In this document: positions 1-11,400 of the stretch, one piece after another
Numbering within the stretch: position 1 is the first letter of the stretch
Layout: every line of letters begins with the position of its first letter
Assembly (NCBI RefSeq): GCF_932294415.1
Contig: NC_065538.1
Location: 20,854,167-20,918,166, forward strand
Direction: 5' to 3'
Origin: Quercus robur
Lineage: Eukaryota; Streptophyta; Magnoliopsida; Fagales; Fagaceae
DNA: 64,000 nucleotides
The notes under the pieces: generated by a model
Told to the model about the DNA's origin: nothing
The model's input: only the letters and a program-made list of their open reading frames with translations
Database searches by the model: none
Program-made: the position numbers and the translations under genes

Positions 1-150
1 TCATGGTGCTACCTTGAGAAAGATCTGAGTTTTGAAGAATTAATTATTGCAGCACAGTTTTTTACCAAGCGAAACCTAAATAAGGAAGCCTTCACAAGAA
101 TTTTTAATCACCTATGGTGGTCTCAAAACAGTTTCAAGGTGAGAGATTTA
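1..150 (+). mobile_element. LINE (L1-type) ORF1 fragment, upstream part
   Basis: The open frame from base 1 reads SWCYLEKDLSFEELIIAAQF and on to KVRDL. It continues without a break at 4278 (GNHKILFVFDNKLDANRVF) once the element between is removed. The combined sequence resembles the DUF4283 domain, followed by a zinc knuckle, found in ORF1 of plant L1-type LINEs. The LINE begins outside the window, so its 5' end and outer target duplication cannot be seen. Bases 148-150 (TTA) are the left copy of the target duplication of the inserted Harbinger element. Confidence 0.7.
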
Positions 151-487
151 GGCTTTGTTTGGGAGGAGGGAGTGGAATGGAATGGAATAAAAGGAATATT
201 TTTAGAATATTATTCCCTCCCCTGGTGTAGGAGTTTTAACAGAAAGAATGGAAGATCTATTCCCTTATTTGGGAGTTTAAGTGGAAGGGAATGGAATTGA
301 ATGATTAGGAGGGAGCACTTTGTCCTTCCTTTTCCCTTAAAACATCAAATTTTTGTTCCTCCCAAAATTGGGAGGAATGGGAGGGAATGAATTTAGATTT
401 AATGAAATTTTTGTGAAAACTCCAAAAATACCCCTTTAATATCAGACCTTTTTACACATCACGGCAACTTTTTTTCTCAATCAGTTG

Positions 488-498
<11 letters not shown>

Positions 499-524
<26 letters not shown>
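499..524. repeat. (TA)n microsatellite
   Basis: About 13 TA dinucleotides in the left non-coding part of the Harbinger element, next to A-rich sequence. Similar (TA)n runs occur near 6463, 7844, 8091 and 11413. Confidence 0.9.
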
Positions 525-529
<5 letters not shown>

Positions 530-1196
530 ATAAATAATAAATAATAAAAAAAGGTTGTCATTCTTACACCCTACTGCTCACGTTGTTATTGCCCATTCTT
601 TGCAAAGTGAAGCTGCTGCTGTTCATCAAATTTTCAGTAAGACACCTATTGTCTGCTGTTCTTTGCAATTTTTGGTTACTGCTCACAAGTCTTTCTTTTT
701 CTTTTTCTTTGTCTACTAGTCATTTATATTGTCTACAAATATTAGGTGGGTTTTTCAACTCTTACTTTGTCATTTCTAGCCATGAGGATTCTACCATGAA
801 GAGTGATATATATTGTCTTTTATATTGCTTTGTGTGTAGTCTTTATATTGGTAGAGTGGTTATTCTGCCATGAGTTTTATTTGTCTTTTCTTTCATTGTG
901 TGTAGTGTTTTCTTTCTTGTTTTATCTGCTACTATGATATGCATAAGACTACGTGATATACACTTTATGCCACTTTGTCTGCTACCATTAAAATATTTGA
1001 CATTTTTTTTCCTTTTGTGAAAGTTTCTTGTTCATATATTTAATTTTATGTTAAAATATAAAAAAGAGTTAATTTACAATTTAAAAGCTATCAAAGCATA
1101 TTGTGAAGTGTCCAAATTTTATAATGAATAGAACATGTGCCTATAATTTCTTTAACTAGGACTCCGACTGATAACATAACTATTTTTTTTACTAAG

Positions 1197-2585
1197 ATGG
1201 ATTTGAATGATGAGGTACTTAAGACCATAATGTTTTCAGACTTTATGCAGAAACTAGCCTTGGTTCATGCTTCATGCCGTTCTTTGTGCTACATTATTCA
1301 TCAAAGGCAACAATTGAAAAGACGTGTTCCTCACATTCCTACACAATCAACCATAGAAAGACAATTAGTTCATGATGAAATAATGCATCGACTTAGAACT
1401 AGTGAAAAATGCTATGATGTAATACGCATAGGTCCACAAGCTTTTCAAGGTATGCGTGACATTTTACAAAGAGACAGTGATCTTCAAGACACGCAACATG
1501 CCACAGTTGAAGAGAAAGTTGCCACGTTTCTTTATATTCTATCACATAATGTGAAGAACCGTACAATTTCCTTCTTTGTTTGTCGTTTTGGTGAGACCAT
1601 TAATTGCCATTTTCATAATGTGTTAAGATCAATAATTATGTTAAAGGATCAATTCCTTTGACAACCTAATGGAACCCAAGTGCCAGTTGAAATACTATAG
1701 AGAAATAGATTCAATCCATATTTTAAGGTAAATATATCATGTATATATTATATATTTGATAGTAGTTTAGTATAAGTATATTTTAAGGTAAATGTTTTTG
1801 AAAGATATTGTTAATTTTAGGATTGTATTGGGGCACTTGATAGAACATATGTTCATGTCAAAGTGTCTAATGAGGATGCACCCAAATATCGGGGTAGAAA
1901 GGGTTAACACAAAATGTGTTGGTAGCATGCTCATTTGATTTGAAATTCATGTACGTATTACTGGGTTGGGAAGGAACTGCTTCAAATTCGAGAATAATAA
2001 AGAGTACTTTAACTAGAAACGATAATTTGAAAATTCCACAAAGGAAATTTAATTCAAATACGTATTAGGATATATTATTTATAATTAAAAAATTTATAAT
2101 ATATAATTAACAATTGTTATTGTTTATTCAGTAAATATTATTTTGTTGATGTGGGATACATGAATAGAAGTCATTTGGTTGCACCTTCTAGGGGAGTGTG
2201 TTATCATTTAAGAAAGTACTATGTTCGTCTCCCTAAAAATGCTAAAAAATTGTTTAATTTGCAACATGTGTCAGTGCACAATGCTATTAAAAAAGCATTT
2301 GGTATACTGAAAAAGAGATTTCCTATCATAACAGGTACTACAGAACCTAGTTATTGTGCTGACACACAAAATAAAATCATTTTATCATGTTGCATACTTC
2401 ATAATTATTTAATGGATGTCAATCTTGATAAAAGTTTTATTGCTAAAGTTGATGAAGAGGTTTTACATTCTCACCGTGAACATGTAGCCCCTACTCCAAG
2501 AGAAGATGGTAAGGATGCTAGGCAAGGAGATATTATAAGAGATTTTATAGCATTAGCCATGTGGCAAAACTATGTCCAAATGTGA
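1197..2585 (+). pseudogene. Harbinger transposase (DDE_Tnp_4 type), decayed
   Basis: The first ATG at 1197 gives MDLNDEVLKTIMFSDFMQKL, then a helix-turn-helix-like region (YDVIRIGPQAFQGMRDIL) typical of plant Harbinger transposases. An intron with GT/AG ends appears to span about 1728-1820, leading into DCIGALDRTYVHV, which holds the first catalytic Asp. A second AT-rich intron ends near 2130 and is followed by YYFVDVGYM with the second Asp. The third motif reads NAIKKAFGILKKRF, where the family normally has E in ERxFGxLK, so the catalytic Glu appears replaced by Lys. In-frame TGA and TAG stops follow residue 155, and the frame is disturbed again near 1905. Product: would cut and join the element's ends; now inactive. 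Confidence 0.8.
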
Positions 2586-2761
2586 TAGTTTTTGGGTTTA
2601 CTGTTGTCATGTAGTTCAAGATTATGTTATGTTTCAATTACTTAAACCTAAATATTATGCAAAATTCTCTTTTCATTTTGATATTGCTCTCTATCTTTTG
2701 ATAAATAATATTAATATCTACACAATATTTTATATGAATTTTTTGTCCAATTAATTATAGC

Positions 2762-3763
2762 ATGGGTAAGATATCAAAGAAGAATGGTGAAGATCCAAGC
2801 AAAGAAGTACAATGGAGTAGTGTTATAGATGATGCTTTAGTGGATGCTTTTTTACATCAAGTAATCATAGGTGATAGAGTTAATGGAACTTTTACCTCTA
2901 GAGCATATGATGACATGGTGAAAAAGTTGGTTGAAAAATTTCACATGGAGATTAACAAGGATAAGGTGAAAAATCGACAAAAGACACTAAAGAAGAATTT
3001 TCATGAATGCTATGACATATTTAAAGATGGATTGAGTGGTTTTGAATGAAATGATTCTTTAACTATATGGATAGTTGAACCAGAAGTTTGGGAGCAACTC
3101 ATAGTGGTAAATTACCATTTTTTGTGAGTTTAATTTTGTATTACATAATTATATCTGTTGTATAACCATTTCCTTGGTTTGTAACAGTCTAAACCTATGG
3201 CCAAGAAGTGGATAACAACACCTATGCCTAACTACTTTAAGATGACACAACTTTGGGCTAAAGATAGAGCAAGAGGTAATCATGCTAAAACTATAAAGGA
3301 GAAATGTACTAGGTATGCTGCATCGACCACTATTGATGAGATTAATAATTTGATATCTCAAAATGAAGTTTCTTTGGAGAATTTTGAAGTTGAAGACGAT
3401 TAGAGGTCACCAGAAATTACTGTTGTACGTTCTCGAGTGTCATCACAAGATGCAATGTCTTCTAAAAGTAAGAAAATAAAATTGGCAGAAGATGATGAAC
3501 TTGGGAATGTAATTTCCCAGTCATTTGATAATATATCAATGGCAATTGATAGGGCAATTGAGGTTATGGAAAAGTATTTTTCAAAGTCATATGGAGCCGA
3601 AATTTACCCAACTTTGGGCATATTGGACTTGGATCCAATATCAAAGACTGAAGCCTACATATTTTTTATGGAAAATCCAACATATAAGGAGATGTTCTTT
3701 GGTTTCCCAAATCATGAGTGCAAATGTGTCCTATTGACACTAATGTCTAGGCCTAAAAATTAA
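2762..3763 (+). pseudogene. Harbinger Myb/SANT-like DNA-binding ORF, decayed
   Basis: ATG at 2762 starts a protein whose early part (WSSVIDDALVDAFLHQV, then TSRAYDDMVKKLVEKF) matches the Myb/SANT-like domain (Myb_DNA-bind_3) of plant Harbinger accessory proteins. The frame leaves near 3049 and resumes at about 3197 (AKKWITTPMPNYFKMTQLWA), suggesting an intron around 3107-3190 plus damage. A TAG at 3401-3403 interrupts the same frame, which then continues to 3763 with the C-terminal KTEAYIFFMENPTYKEMFFG region. In intact elements this protein assists transposase import and end binding. Confidence 0.75.
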
Positions 3764-4274
3764 GAAGTTTGGGATTTCTAGGCCAACTTTAGATTTGCTT
3801 TATTTTGTTATTTTGTTTTGTTTTGGCAAGACTTATTACAGGAGTTTTTTTAAAAGATATTTGTTTGCGTTTTTAGACAAATTTTATTTTGTTGAAAATA
3901 AATATGCGATGCATGAATTACTTTACAACATAGAAATATACATAACTTGATTTTTAGCTACAATAAATTTTTCATTTTCCATAAACTAGAATAATTTTTT
4001 ATGTTCTTTAAAATGAAAGGTATGATAGTAATGTTATTATAAAATAATTTCATTCCATTCCTTCCAATGTCACTTCTAAACAATATTACTTACATTTTAT
4101 TCCATTCCATTCTTTTATTTTATAACATCCAAACAAGATTTTTAAATTCCATTCCATTCCATTCTTTTCCCTACTAAATCCATTCCATTCCTTTAATGAT
4201 TATTTCATTCCATTCTATTCTATTAATGATTATTCAATTCCATTCCATTCCCTTATAAACTCCCCAACAAATCC

Positions 4275-5870
4275 TTAGGCAATCACAAAATTCTTTTTGT
4301 GTTTGATAACAAACTTGATGCTAACAGGGTCTTTTTGAGCGAGCTGTGGAGTTTTGATAAATACTAGGTGGTCATGAAACGTACGAGAAGAATACTCATA
4401 TATCTAATCTGAAGTTTGACAAAACAACATTTTGGGTGCAAGTCCACGACATCTCTATTAGGTATATGAATGTGCAAGCGGTAGAAAAGATTTGTGAAGT
4501 TCTTGGCATGGTCCACCACTTTACTGATTCTTCACTAATGGAAAATCTGGGTAAACTTCAAATATGAATGACTACTGAACTCATGCTACTAGTGTGGGTG
4601 CTTAGAACATGATGATGAGGATTGCGATATGTGGATTGCAAATGAAGGTAATCTCTTAAACAACTAGAAATAGTTTGGATCGTATGTAAGAGCTCCACCA
4701 TTCATTCTCTCTCAAAAGAATGTGGTGAATGTCCCTAGTTTCTAAAATCTAAATGTGAAAGAGTTTTGTCACCAGTCAAGTCTAGCCCAAATGGTGTCAA
4801 TTGTCCCAGAGCAATGGAACCGAATGAAAACATCACTCAGGCACAATCGGTGGTGAAGAATACACTGGAGCAACCAACTTCGGTGGTTGGAGATCAATTA
4901 AGGAAAGAAGTGGGGAATAAAGTAAACCCGACTTTTCTGCTTAATTCAAGTGTTTCCTTTCCTACATGGGACACATTGGTACCAGATTTTGCGGAAGGCC
5001 AAAATCCAATTGATCGTGATAATGCCTTTTCAGAGGAGGTTTTTATATCTCCTATTAGCATAATTAATTCTGAGTTGACAAAATTTGACCCAAAAGAGGA
5101 CTGTTCCCATATTCCTCAATAGTCAGGCCACATTCCTAATGCAACATAACCAACTAAAGATACTGGATCATGTGAGGGGTAGGGGATTCTTTTAGTTATA
5201 CCTCAATCTAGTGAGAAAAAACAAACCCAAAAGTGGGTTTGTATGAGTAGGCCAGAAAAGTACAGAGAAAATCCATATAACCCATAATTAATCTGGCAGT
5301 AGTAAACAGAGTTTTGTATAGGTTGATGATCTCCCTGAATTACCTAGTAAGAAACGATAGATTTTGAGGAGTGATGAAGAAACATCTTTTGAATTAGTGG
5401 CAACTAGTGATCAACCCTACCAAGAACAATGAATTGCTTAGCACAAAACAGTCGTGGGCTTGAGAACCTACATATATGGAAGGAGCTTGGAGATATCATT
5501 CGAGCAAAAGACCCCCCTATCGTGTTTATAGCCGAAACATGGATAAATGAAGCAAGGTTTGCTAAAGTACAAAGAGAGATTGATTTTGAACACAAATGGG
5601 TGGTTCCTAGAGAAGGTATAGGAGGGGTGGTCTTGTCCTCTTCTAGAAAGTATTAGTTAATCTGACAATTGAGAACTTTTCTAAGTATAACAGTGAAATT
5701 ATACTTGTGTCATAGCTATACTTGTGTAGGTTCCATAGGGTAGATACTTGTGTCATAGCTACTGGACATGCTCAGTACGTAGTGCCATCTCCACCATAAT
5801 CCTTTGTTTTTGATCAATTATGTAAATAAAAAAAGGAAAAGGAAAAATGGAAAAGAATTAGTAATAATTA
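4275..5870 (+). mobile_element. LINE (L1-type), downstream part, internally deleted
   Basis: The ORF1 frame resumes at 4278 and runs into a CX2CX4HX4C zinc knuckle (about 4573-4614, with a stop inside it) followed by a variable tail (4766-5122). ORF2 starts near 5429 but stops making sense after about 75 residues. Soon after comes sequence resembling a LINE 3' end, ending in an A-rich tail (about 5820-5865). Most of ORF2, including reverse transcriptase, is therefore missing. A short duplication of TACTTGTGTCATAGCTA occurs around 5700-5762. The element is dead. Confidence 0.6.
5429..5656 (+). pseudogene. LINE ORF2 N-terminus (endonuclease domain), truncated
   Basis: The frame reads MNCLAQNSRGLENLHIWKEL and on through PPIVFIAETWINEARF. 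This matches the start of the endonuclease/exonuclease/phosphatase domain of plant LINE ORF2, where the usual opening is MxxLxWNxRGLG and the catalytic Glu lies in the AETW motif. The coding frame ends at 5656, so only the first third of the endonuclease remains and no reverse transcriptase follows. Confidence 0.75.
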
Positions 5871-8214
5871 AATGTATATGTTTTAGTAAAATATAGGTTC
5901 CATATATTTCACTAAACACAAAGATATTATTGAAGCAATATGGTGATTTGGTGTCACAAACACAGTCTTCATGATACATAGGTTAAAATGTACAGGCAAT
6001 TGAAGTAAATAAACATTACCTATCAAAAGAATTTGGCAAAAGTCCATTCAAATTCAATAATTGCATATAATATTTATATTGAATCTTCTGCAAAAACATA
6101 GGGATTTAAACAATGACCTGTGACAGAAGAAGGGAATTGCATCAGCATCACAATTTTTCTAAAAACAAAACATAGGTTATATGTCTTGCTTCATTTTAGT
6201 TGCTTCATCCCTGAATAAAAACGTAGAGGAGAAATTGCAAAAAAAAAAAAATGGAAAGAAAGACTTAATAAGGAGAGAGAAAAAGAGACATAAGAAATAT
6301 TAAATGAGGAGAGAGCTAATGAAGAGACTATTAATAAGGTAAGAATTTAATATTGTAATTGATAATGGTGTTTTGTTTTTATCCGTTAGATTTCTTATAA
6401 ATCTACGGCTTAAAAAATGTGTAACTTTTATGGAGTTACACCTGGTGTAACTTGAACTCATCTATATATATATATATATATATATATAAAGCAATTTTAT
6501 AATCAAATTTAATGACCTTGCTAAAGACACCAAATTTTTCACAAGAAAGTTCGCTAACTTTTTCACACACTTTGCTTACTAGGTTCCACCACAACACAAA
6601 TAAAAGCTTGATTGTGAAATTTTCGATGTAATAGTATGTGAACACATACTTACGATAAATTCAAACACCTTGTTACATTGACTTATCAAACACAAATAGC
6701 ATTATCATTTCCACATTAAAAAAAATTCAACATTGCTTAGTATTTGAATAGAATGGAATAAAAGCATGGATGGAGAATGATTTTGATAAGTTGGAATGGA
6801 AATTTATTATTGTTATTTATGCTTGAAAGTTTAGGAATTAAGGCTACATTCATCATCTAGATTAGGCAGTGTATGTCCACAATCTCTTCTCCATCCTTGT
6901 GAATAAAGGGCCAATGGAATTTATTTAAACTATTAAGATGTCTCAGACAAAGAGGAATTGAGATCGCAACATCCTAAGTATTGCACCATGTGCAATTACT
7001 TTTAATAATTGAGATTGAGAGTTAAAAAAGTAATTTCCAATTTCAGCCATTAATTAAATCAATAAAAAGTTGAAAAAAAAAAGTGAAGAAGTAAAAAAAT
7101 TTGTGAGTGAAATGGAAGTAATTGCACATAGATATTGCACTTGATTTCAATTCGACAATGAGACCCATTTTCGTAACTTTCTTGTTCATTGTTGCCTCAG
7201 AAGCCCTGAATCAATCACACATGGATTGATATATATGCTACAAATCGTTTGATGAGCTACAAGTATGTTGACATTGGGCTTTTTCTACCAACACATCAAA
7301 TTCTTATTACATTTTCACAAGTTGTGGTGTCAACCCACCATAGGCCATATATAAAAATGAAATAAAATAAAATAAAAATATTATACTTAGATCCACCACA
7401 ATTCAAAACAAGAGTATCATAAAATGTTGTGAGATTTTGTTGTGCCTTAAATTTTGTCACAATAAAATTATTAACATAAATTGATTTAACTAAAACTTTA
7501 TTACTAAATTTTGAAAATTTGCTTAAACCACTCTTTTCTTTCCCTCTCTCTCCTTCCATCCAAACATAAGGAAACTAATAAAATCTTAAAGAAATTTAAA
7601 TGGGTTATTATATATTTTTTAAGTTTAATAAAATTTTTCTTTTAAAAAAAAGGTTAATAAAATTTTAATCTTACACCATGTGCCTTTGGTCACGTACGTT
7701 GAAGTAAATTTTCCTCTTTCAGTTTTATATAATATTTTATTAGTACTAATACTAATTATAATTATATTATTTCCTCTGAGCACGCATGGGCCTTTCCATT
7801 TTTTTGATAAAAGTTAATAATTTGCATTTATTATAATTTAGAAATATATATATATATATATATATTTTTTAAACAAATAAAAATGATAAATTTTAGAGAT
7901 AAGTAGTAATTGTAATTTCTTTTTTGAACGTAAAAGGAAAAAAATTATAAATTTTAGGAATTCTCTTTTTTAATACAAAATGAAATTTGTTATATGACAT
8001 TTATGACCCTAATTTTAAATAAAGTTACCATTTATTAATGAGAGTATTTTTGAACCACATAAAAGTTTAGTTGAAAAAGATGAATCCTATATATATATAT
8101 ATATATATATATAGATAGATAATATTTTTCTTAATTTTAATTTTTATATATATTTTTTGCTGTAATTAAAAAAAAAAAAAAAGTTCATTTTGTTAACTTA
8201 AAAAATAAGCCGGC
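5871..8214. other. Intergenic, AT-rich, no gene seen
   Basis: No convincing coding frame. The stretch holds (TA)n runs at about 6463-6488, 7844-7864 and 8091-8113, poly-A tracts, and one small inverted-repeat element described separately. The long frames on the minus strand here are low-complexity and resemble nothing I know. Confidence 0.6.
6975..7145. mobile_element. Possible small MITE with GTGCAATTACTT inverted ends
   Basis: The left end (AAGTATTGCACCATGTGCAA near 6976) and the reverse complement of the right end (AAGTGCAATATCTATGTGCAA near 7142) can be aligned with few differences over roughly 30 bases. The interior is AT-rich and non-coding. No clear target duplication was found, so the superfamily is left open. 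Confidence 0.4.
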
Positions 8215-8258
8215 ATTGGCATTGTATTTTTATAAATGCTCTCCCGCCCCTGACCCTC

Positions 8259-8266
8259 GGCGGGAA
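8259..8266 (+). promoter_or_regulatory. E2F-like site (GGCGGGAA) upstream of DDX11
   Basis: GGCGGGAA matches the E2F/DP consensus TTSSCGSS read on the opposite strand (TTCCCGCC). It lies 190 bases before the DDX11 start codon, with a second GC-rich CTCCCGCCCC block at 8241-8250 and a TATAAAT at 8231. E2F control would suit a replication and cohesion helicase. This is a sequence match only. Confidence 0.45.
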
Positions 8267-8455
8267 CTCTATATCTCTCTCTGAAAATGCAAAGCAAAGC
8301 GCGCAATATCTTGTTTTACTAAGTACCAATACCCACTTCTCAAAAGAAAAAAGAAAAAAAGTACCAATACCCAAACAAAGCCTTAGCAGCCAAAAAACCC
8401 ACAACTCCACCAAAAACCAAAATCCACAGTAAGAGAGATAGTGAGAAATGCTGAA

Positions 8456-11400
8456 ATGGAACAAGTAGAAGAAGAAGGAAAATGGGAATCAAAATTCCCA
8501 GCATTTCCATACAAGCCGTACTCTATCCAGATCGACTTCATGAACTCCCTCTACCATTCTCTCAACAAAGGCGGCGTCTCCATGCTCGAAAGCCCCACTG
8601 GTCTCTCTCTCTCTCTCTCAACCTATATATCTTAGCATTAATAAAACATGTATTATCTGTTTGTTTGCTGAGAAAACCGAGTAAAACAAATGAAAATAAG
8701 ATTTGGGTTTTGTTTACTTTATCTTTCTGAGGTTGTTTTTCACTTTTTTGTTAGCATAATGTAGAGAATATGAAATTAGCTACCCACAAAGAAATTATGT
8801 GCTCCCCACTAATAATCACATAAAATAATGCTACCCCATTGATAATTTATTGAAAAACTTTAAAAAAATAAAAGCTTTATTCTGTCAATTTTTGTTTTGG
8901 TCCATGAAGTTGAAAACTAAACTATGATGTTCTGTAGCATTTGGGTTAGTTGAGTGAAGTGTTAATTTTGTATGCTGTGCTAAATTTGAATTATAGAATT
9001 CTAAAGGAATCATTTCTTTCGTTGGCTTATGTATGAAATATTTTTGTTGCAATAGGGACTGGTAAAACATTAAGTATCATCTGTAGTGCTTTGCAATGGG
9101 TGGTTGACCGAAGGCAACAACAGAAATCAGAAAAAGAAGGTGATTCTGGTAAGAATCGGGATGGTGAGTGTGGCTCAGATGATGAGCCTGATTGGATAAA
9201 AGGCTTTGTTGTGAACAAAGATGACCAAGGTCAGGAGAAGAAGAATAAGACAAAGAAATATGGTGTTGGATTTGGAAAACCCGATAAGAGAGGGAATCAG
9301 GAAAGTTGTAGGGACTTGTTCTCGCAGAGGATGGAGGGGGAAGATTTAGTTACAAAGAAAGAGGGAGAGAATTTGCAAAAGAAAAATGATGCAGTGGAGT
9401 TGAGTGATGAGGAGTTTTTGTTGGAAGATTATGAAAGTGATGAGGAAGGGTCTGGTGGGAAGTCAAAGAGGAAGGCTGGTGGGGGGTCTCTTAGTTTATC
9501 AAGTGATGGAGAAGAGGAAGAAGATCACTCTGATGAGGAAGAGGAGGAGAAGTTGAAGGTTTATTTTTGTAGTCGAACACATTCACAGCTTTCACAGTTC
9601 ATAAAGGAGTTAAGAAAGACAGAATTCGCTAATGAGATGCAGGTTGTGTGTTTGGGTTCTAGGAAAAATTTCTGCATCAATAAAGGTTAGGTTAATTCTT
9701 ATTGAGTTTCTTTTGGGGAATTGTGTTAGAGATTACAATTTTTTAATGCGACATGTATTTCAGAGGTATTAAAACTTGGAAACTCCAATCGAATTAATGA
9801 GCGGTGCTTGGAGCTTCAAAAGAACAACAAAAAAGAGGTTTCCAAGATCAAGGTACCAAAATTTCTTATATCATTCCCATTACTTAAATTTGATGAATAT
9901 TTTTTGGTTTGGTTTCCTGGAAACTTCTCTAATTGTGAGGATTGAAATATTATATATGCATAATATGAGGCTCATTTTCTCTATAACTATGCTTGTGCCG
10001 TCTTTTTAGCTCTTGTTTCAGTGACTTATTTAGTTATTTCTGAAGAGCAACTCTTTCACAGTTTCAGCTGTTTAAGTTGTTAAGGCATGTTCATAAATAG
10101 TAGACTTTTCAGATGTTACAGCAAAGGATTCCAGAGGAAATGAATACCATGGAACCCATCATTTTTCCATGTTAATCGCTCTCATAGTATAGGTTCGTGG
10201 AGTATTACTGATTCTATATGTCACACTTATTTCACTGTACTTCCACAATTAAAATTGAAGTCTCTCCTTTTTTTTTTTGTAAGGAACTACTTCCTTCCCT
10301 TAAAACAGCCAAGTTCCTCATTGACATTTTATATGCATGCCATGCCATTTTCAAAGGAAAATTTTACCATGATTAAATCTAACTGTACCATTCTTCCTCT
10401 TTTATCTGGGATCTGGCTCTTCAGTGCAGGGTATACTTTTTGTGTTGAGAATGTGAACCCATCCTGCACAGATGGCTAACTAAAATATGATCATGGTGAC
10501 ATTATCATACATCTATAATAATTTATCTGTTTCATGGGATAGTTGACCATATAGGAGGACACAGCATTCTAATAGTTGCATATTTTGTTTCCATGTAAAA
10601 TGGGAAAATGTAGTTAGACTTCATCAATTCATGTAATTATGGAGGTAATAGCTTGACCAATTCATGGGATGCCCCTGTGCTTAGTTGACCATATACAAGC
10701 ATTTTTACCTCATTCTGTTTAAATGAATAGATGCTAACATGTGCTGGTGAGCCAAGAGTGTTTCTCTTGACTGATGGAAGTATCGATTTCAGAACTTAGG
10801 TGCAGGAGGAAGAATACGCAGGACCAAGGCCTGTTCTGGATGCCCAATGCTTAGAAAACCTAAATTACAAAGACAATTCAGAGGTGAGATATCTCAACAA
10901 GGAGCCTTGGATATTGAAGATCTTGTTAACCTTGGAAGAAATATGGGAACTTGTCCATATTATGGCTCCCGAAGCATGGTCCCTGCAGCTGATCTTGTGA
11001 TTCTACCCTATCAATCTCTTCTATCAAAATCATCCCGCGAATCACTTGGCTTAAATTTGAAGAATAATATTGTTATAATAGATGAGGCTCACAATCTAGC
11101 TGATTCACTCATCAGCATGTATGACTCAAAAATTAGTTTGTTACAGGTAAACAAGTCATTTACCACATTTTTATCTTACTACTATTAGTGCTTCTTAAAA
11201 GCTGGTATTTGGATTTGTGAATGTGGTTCAGCTGCTCTTTGAGCACTGTTCTGAACTCCCTTGGGAACAAATTCAGTTGAACCAATGATAGACAAATGAC
11301 AATCTTTGGCTAATGTATTTGGACCAAGGGTCCATTTGTTGGCACTAAAGTGAAAAGTGATTTTAGGTCCCAGAAAGTATGGAAAAAATATCAAATGGTA

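Larger units (their letters stand above)
151..4274 (+). mobile_element. PIF/Harbinger DNA transposon, 4.1 kb, inserted in a LINE
   Basis: The left terminus GGCTTTGTTTGGGAG pairs with CTCCCCAACAAATCC at the right end as an imperfect inverted repeat. The element is flanked by TTA at 148-150 and again at 4275-4277, the 3-bp duplication typical of PIF/Harbinger. Next to both ends lie long stretches rich in GGAATGGAATGG or its complement, which extend the terminal symmetry. Inside are two ORF remnants in the same direction, a DDE transposase (1197-2585) and a Myb/SANT-like protein (2762-3763), the usual two-gene content of the superfamily. Both carry stops, so the copy is probably not autonomous now, but its full-length ends suggest a fairly recent insertion. 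Confidence 0.9.

Noticed and set aside
583-873. Open frame of 96 codons upstream of the first Harbinger transposase
   Set aside because: Hydrophobic low-complexity text without homology, inside the non-coding left arm of the element.
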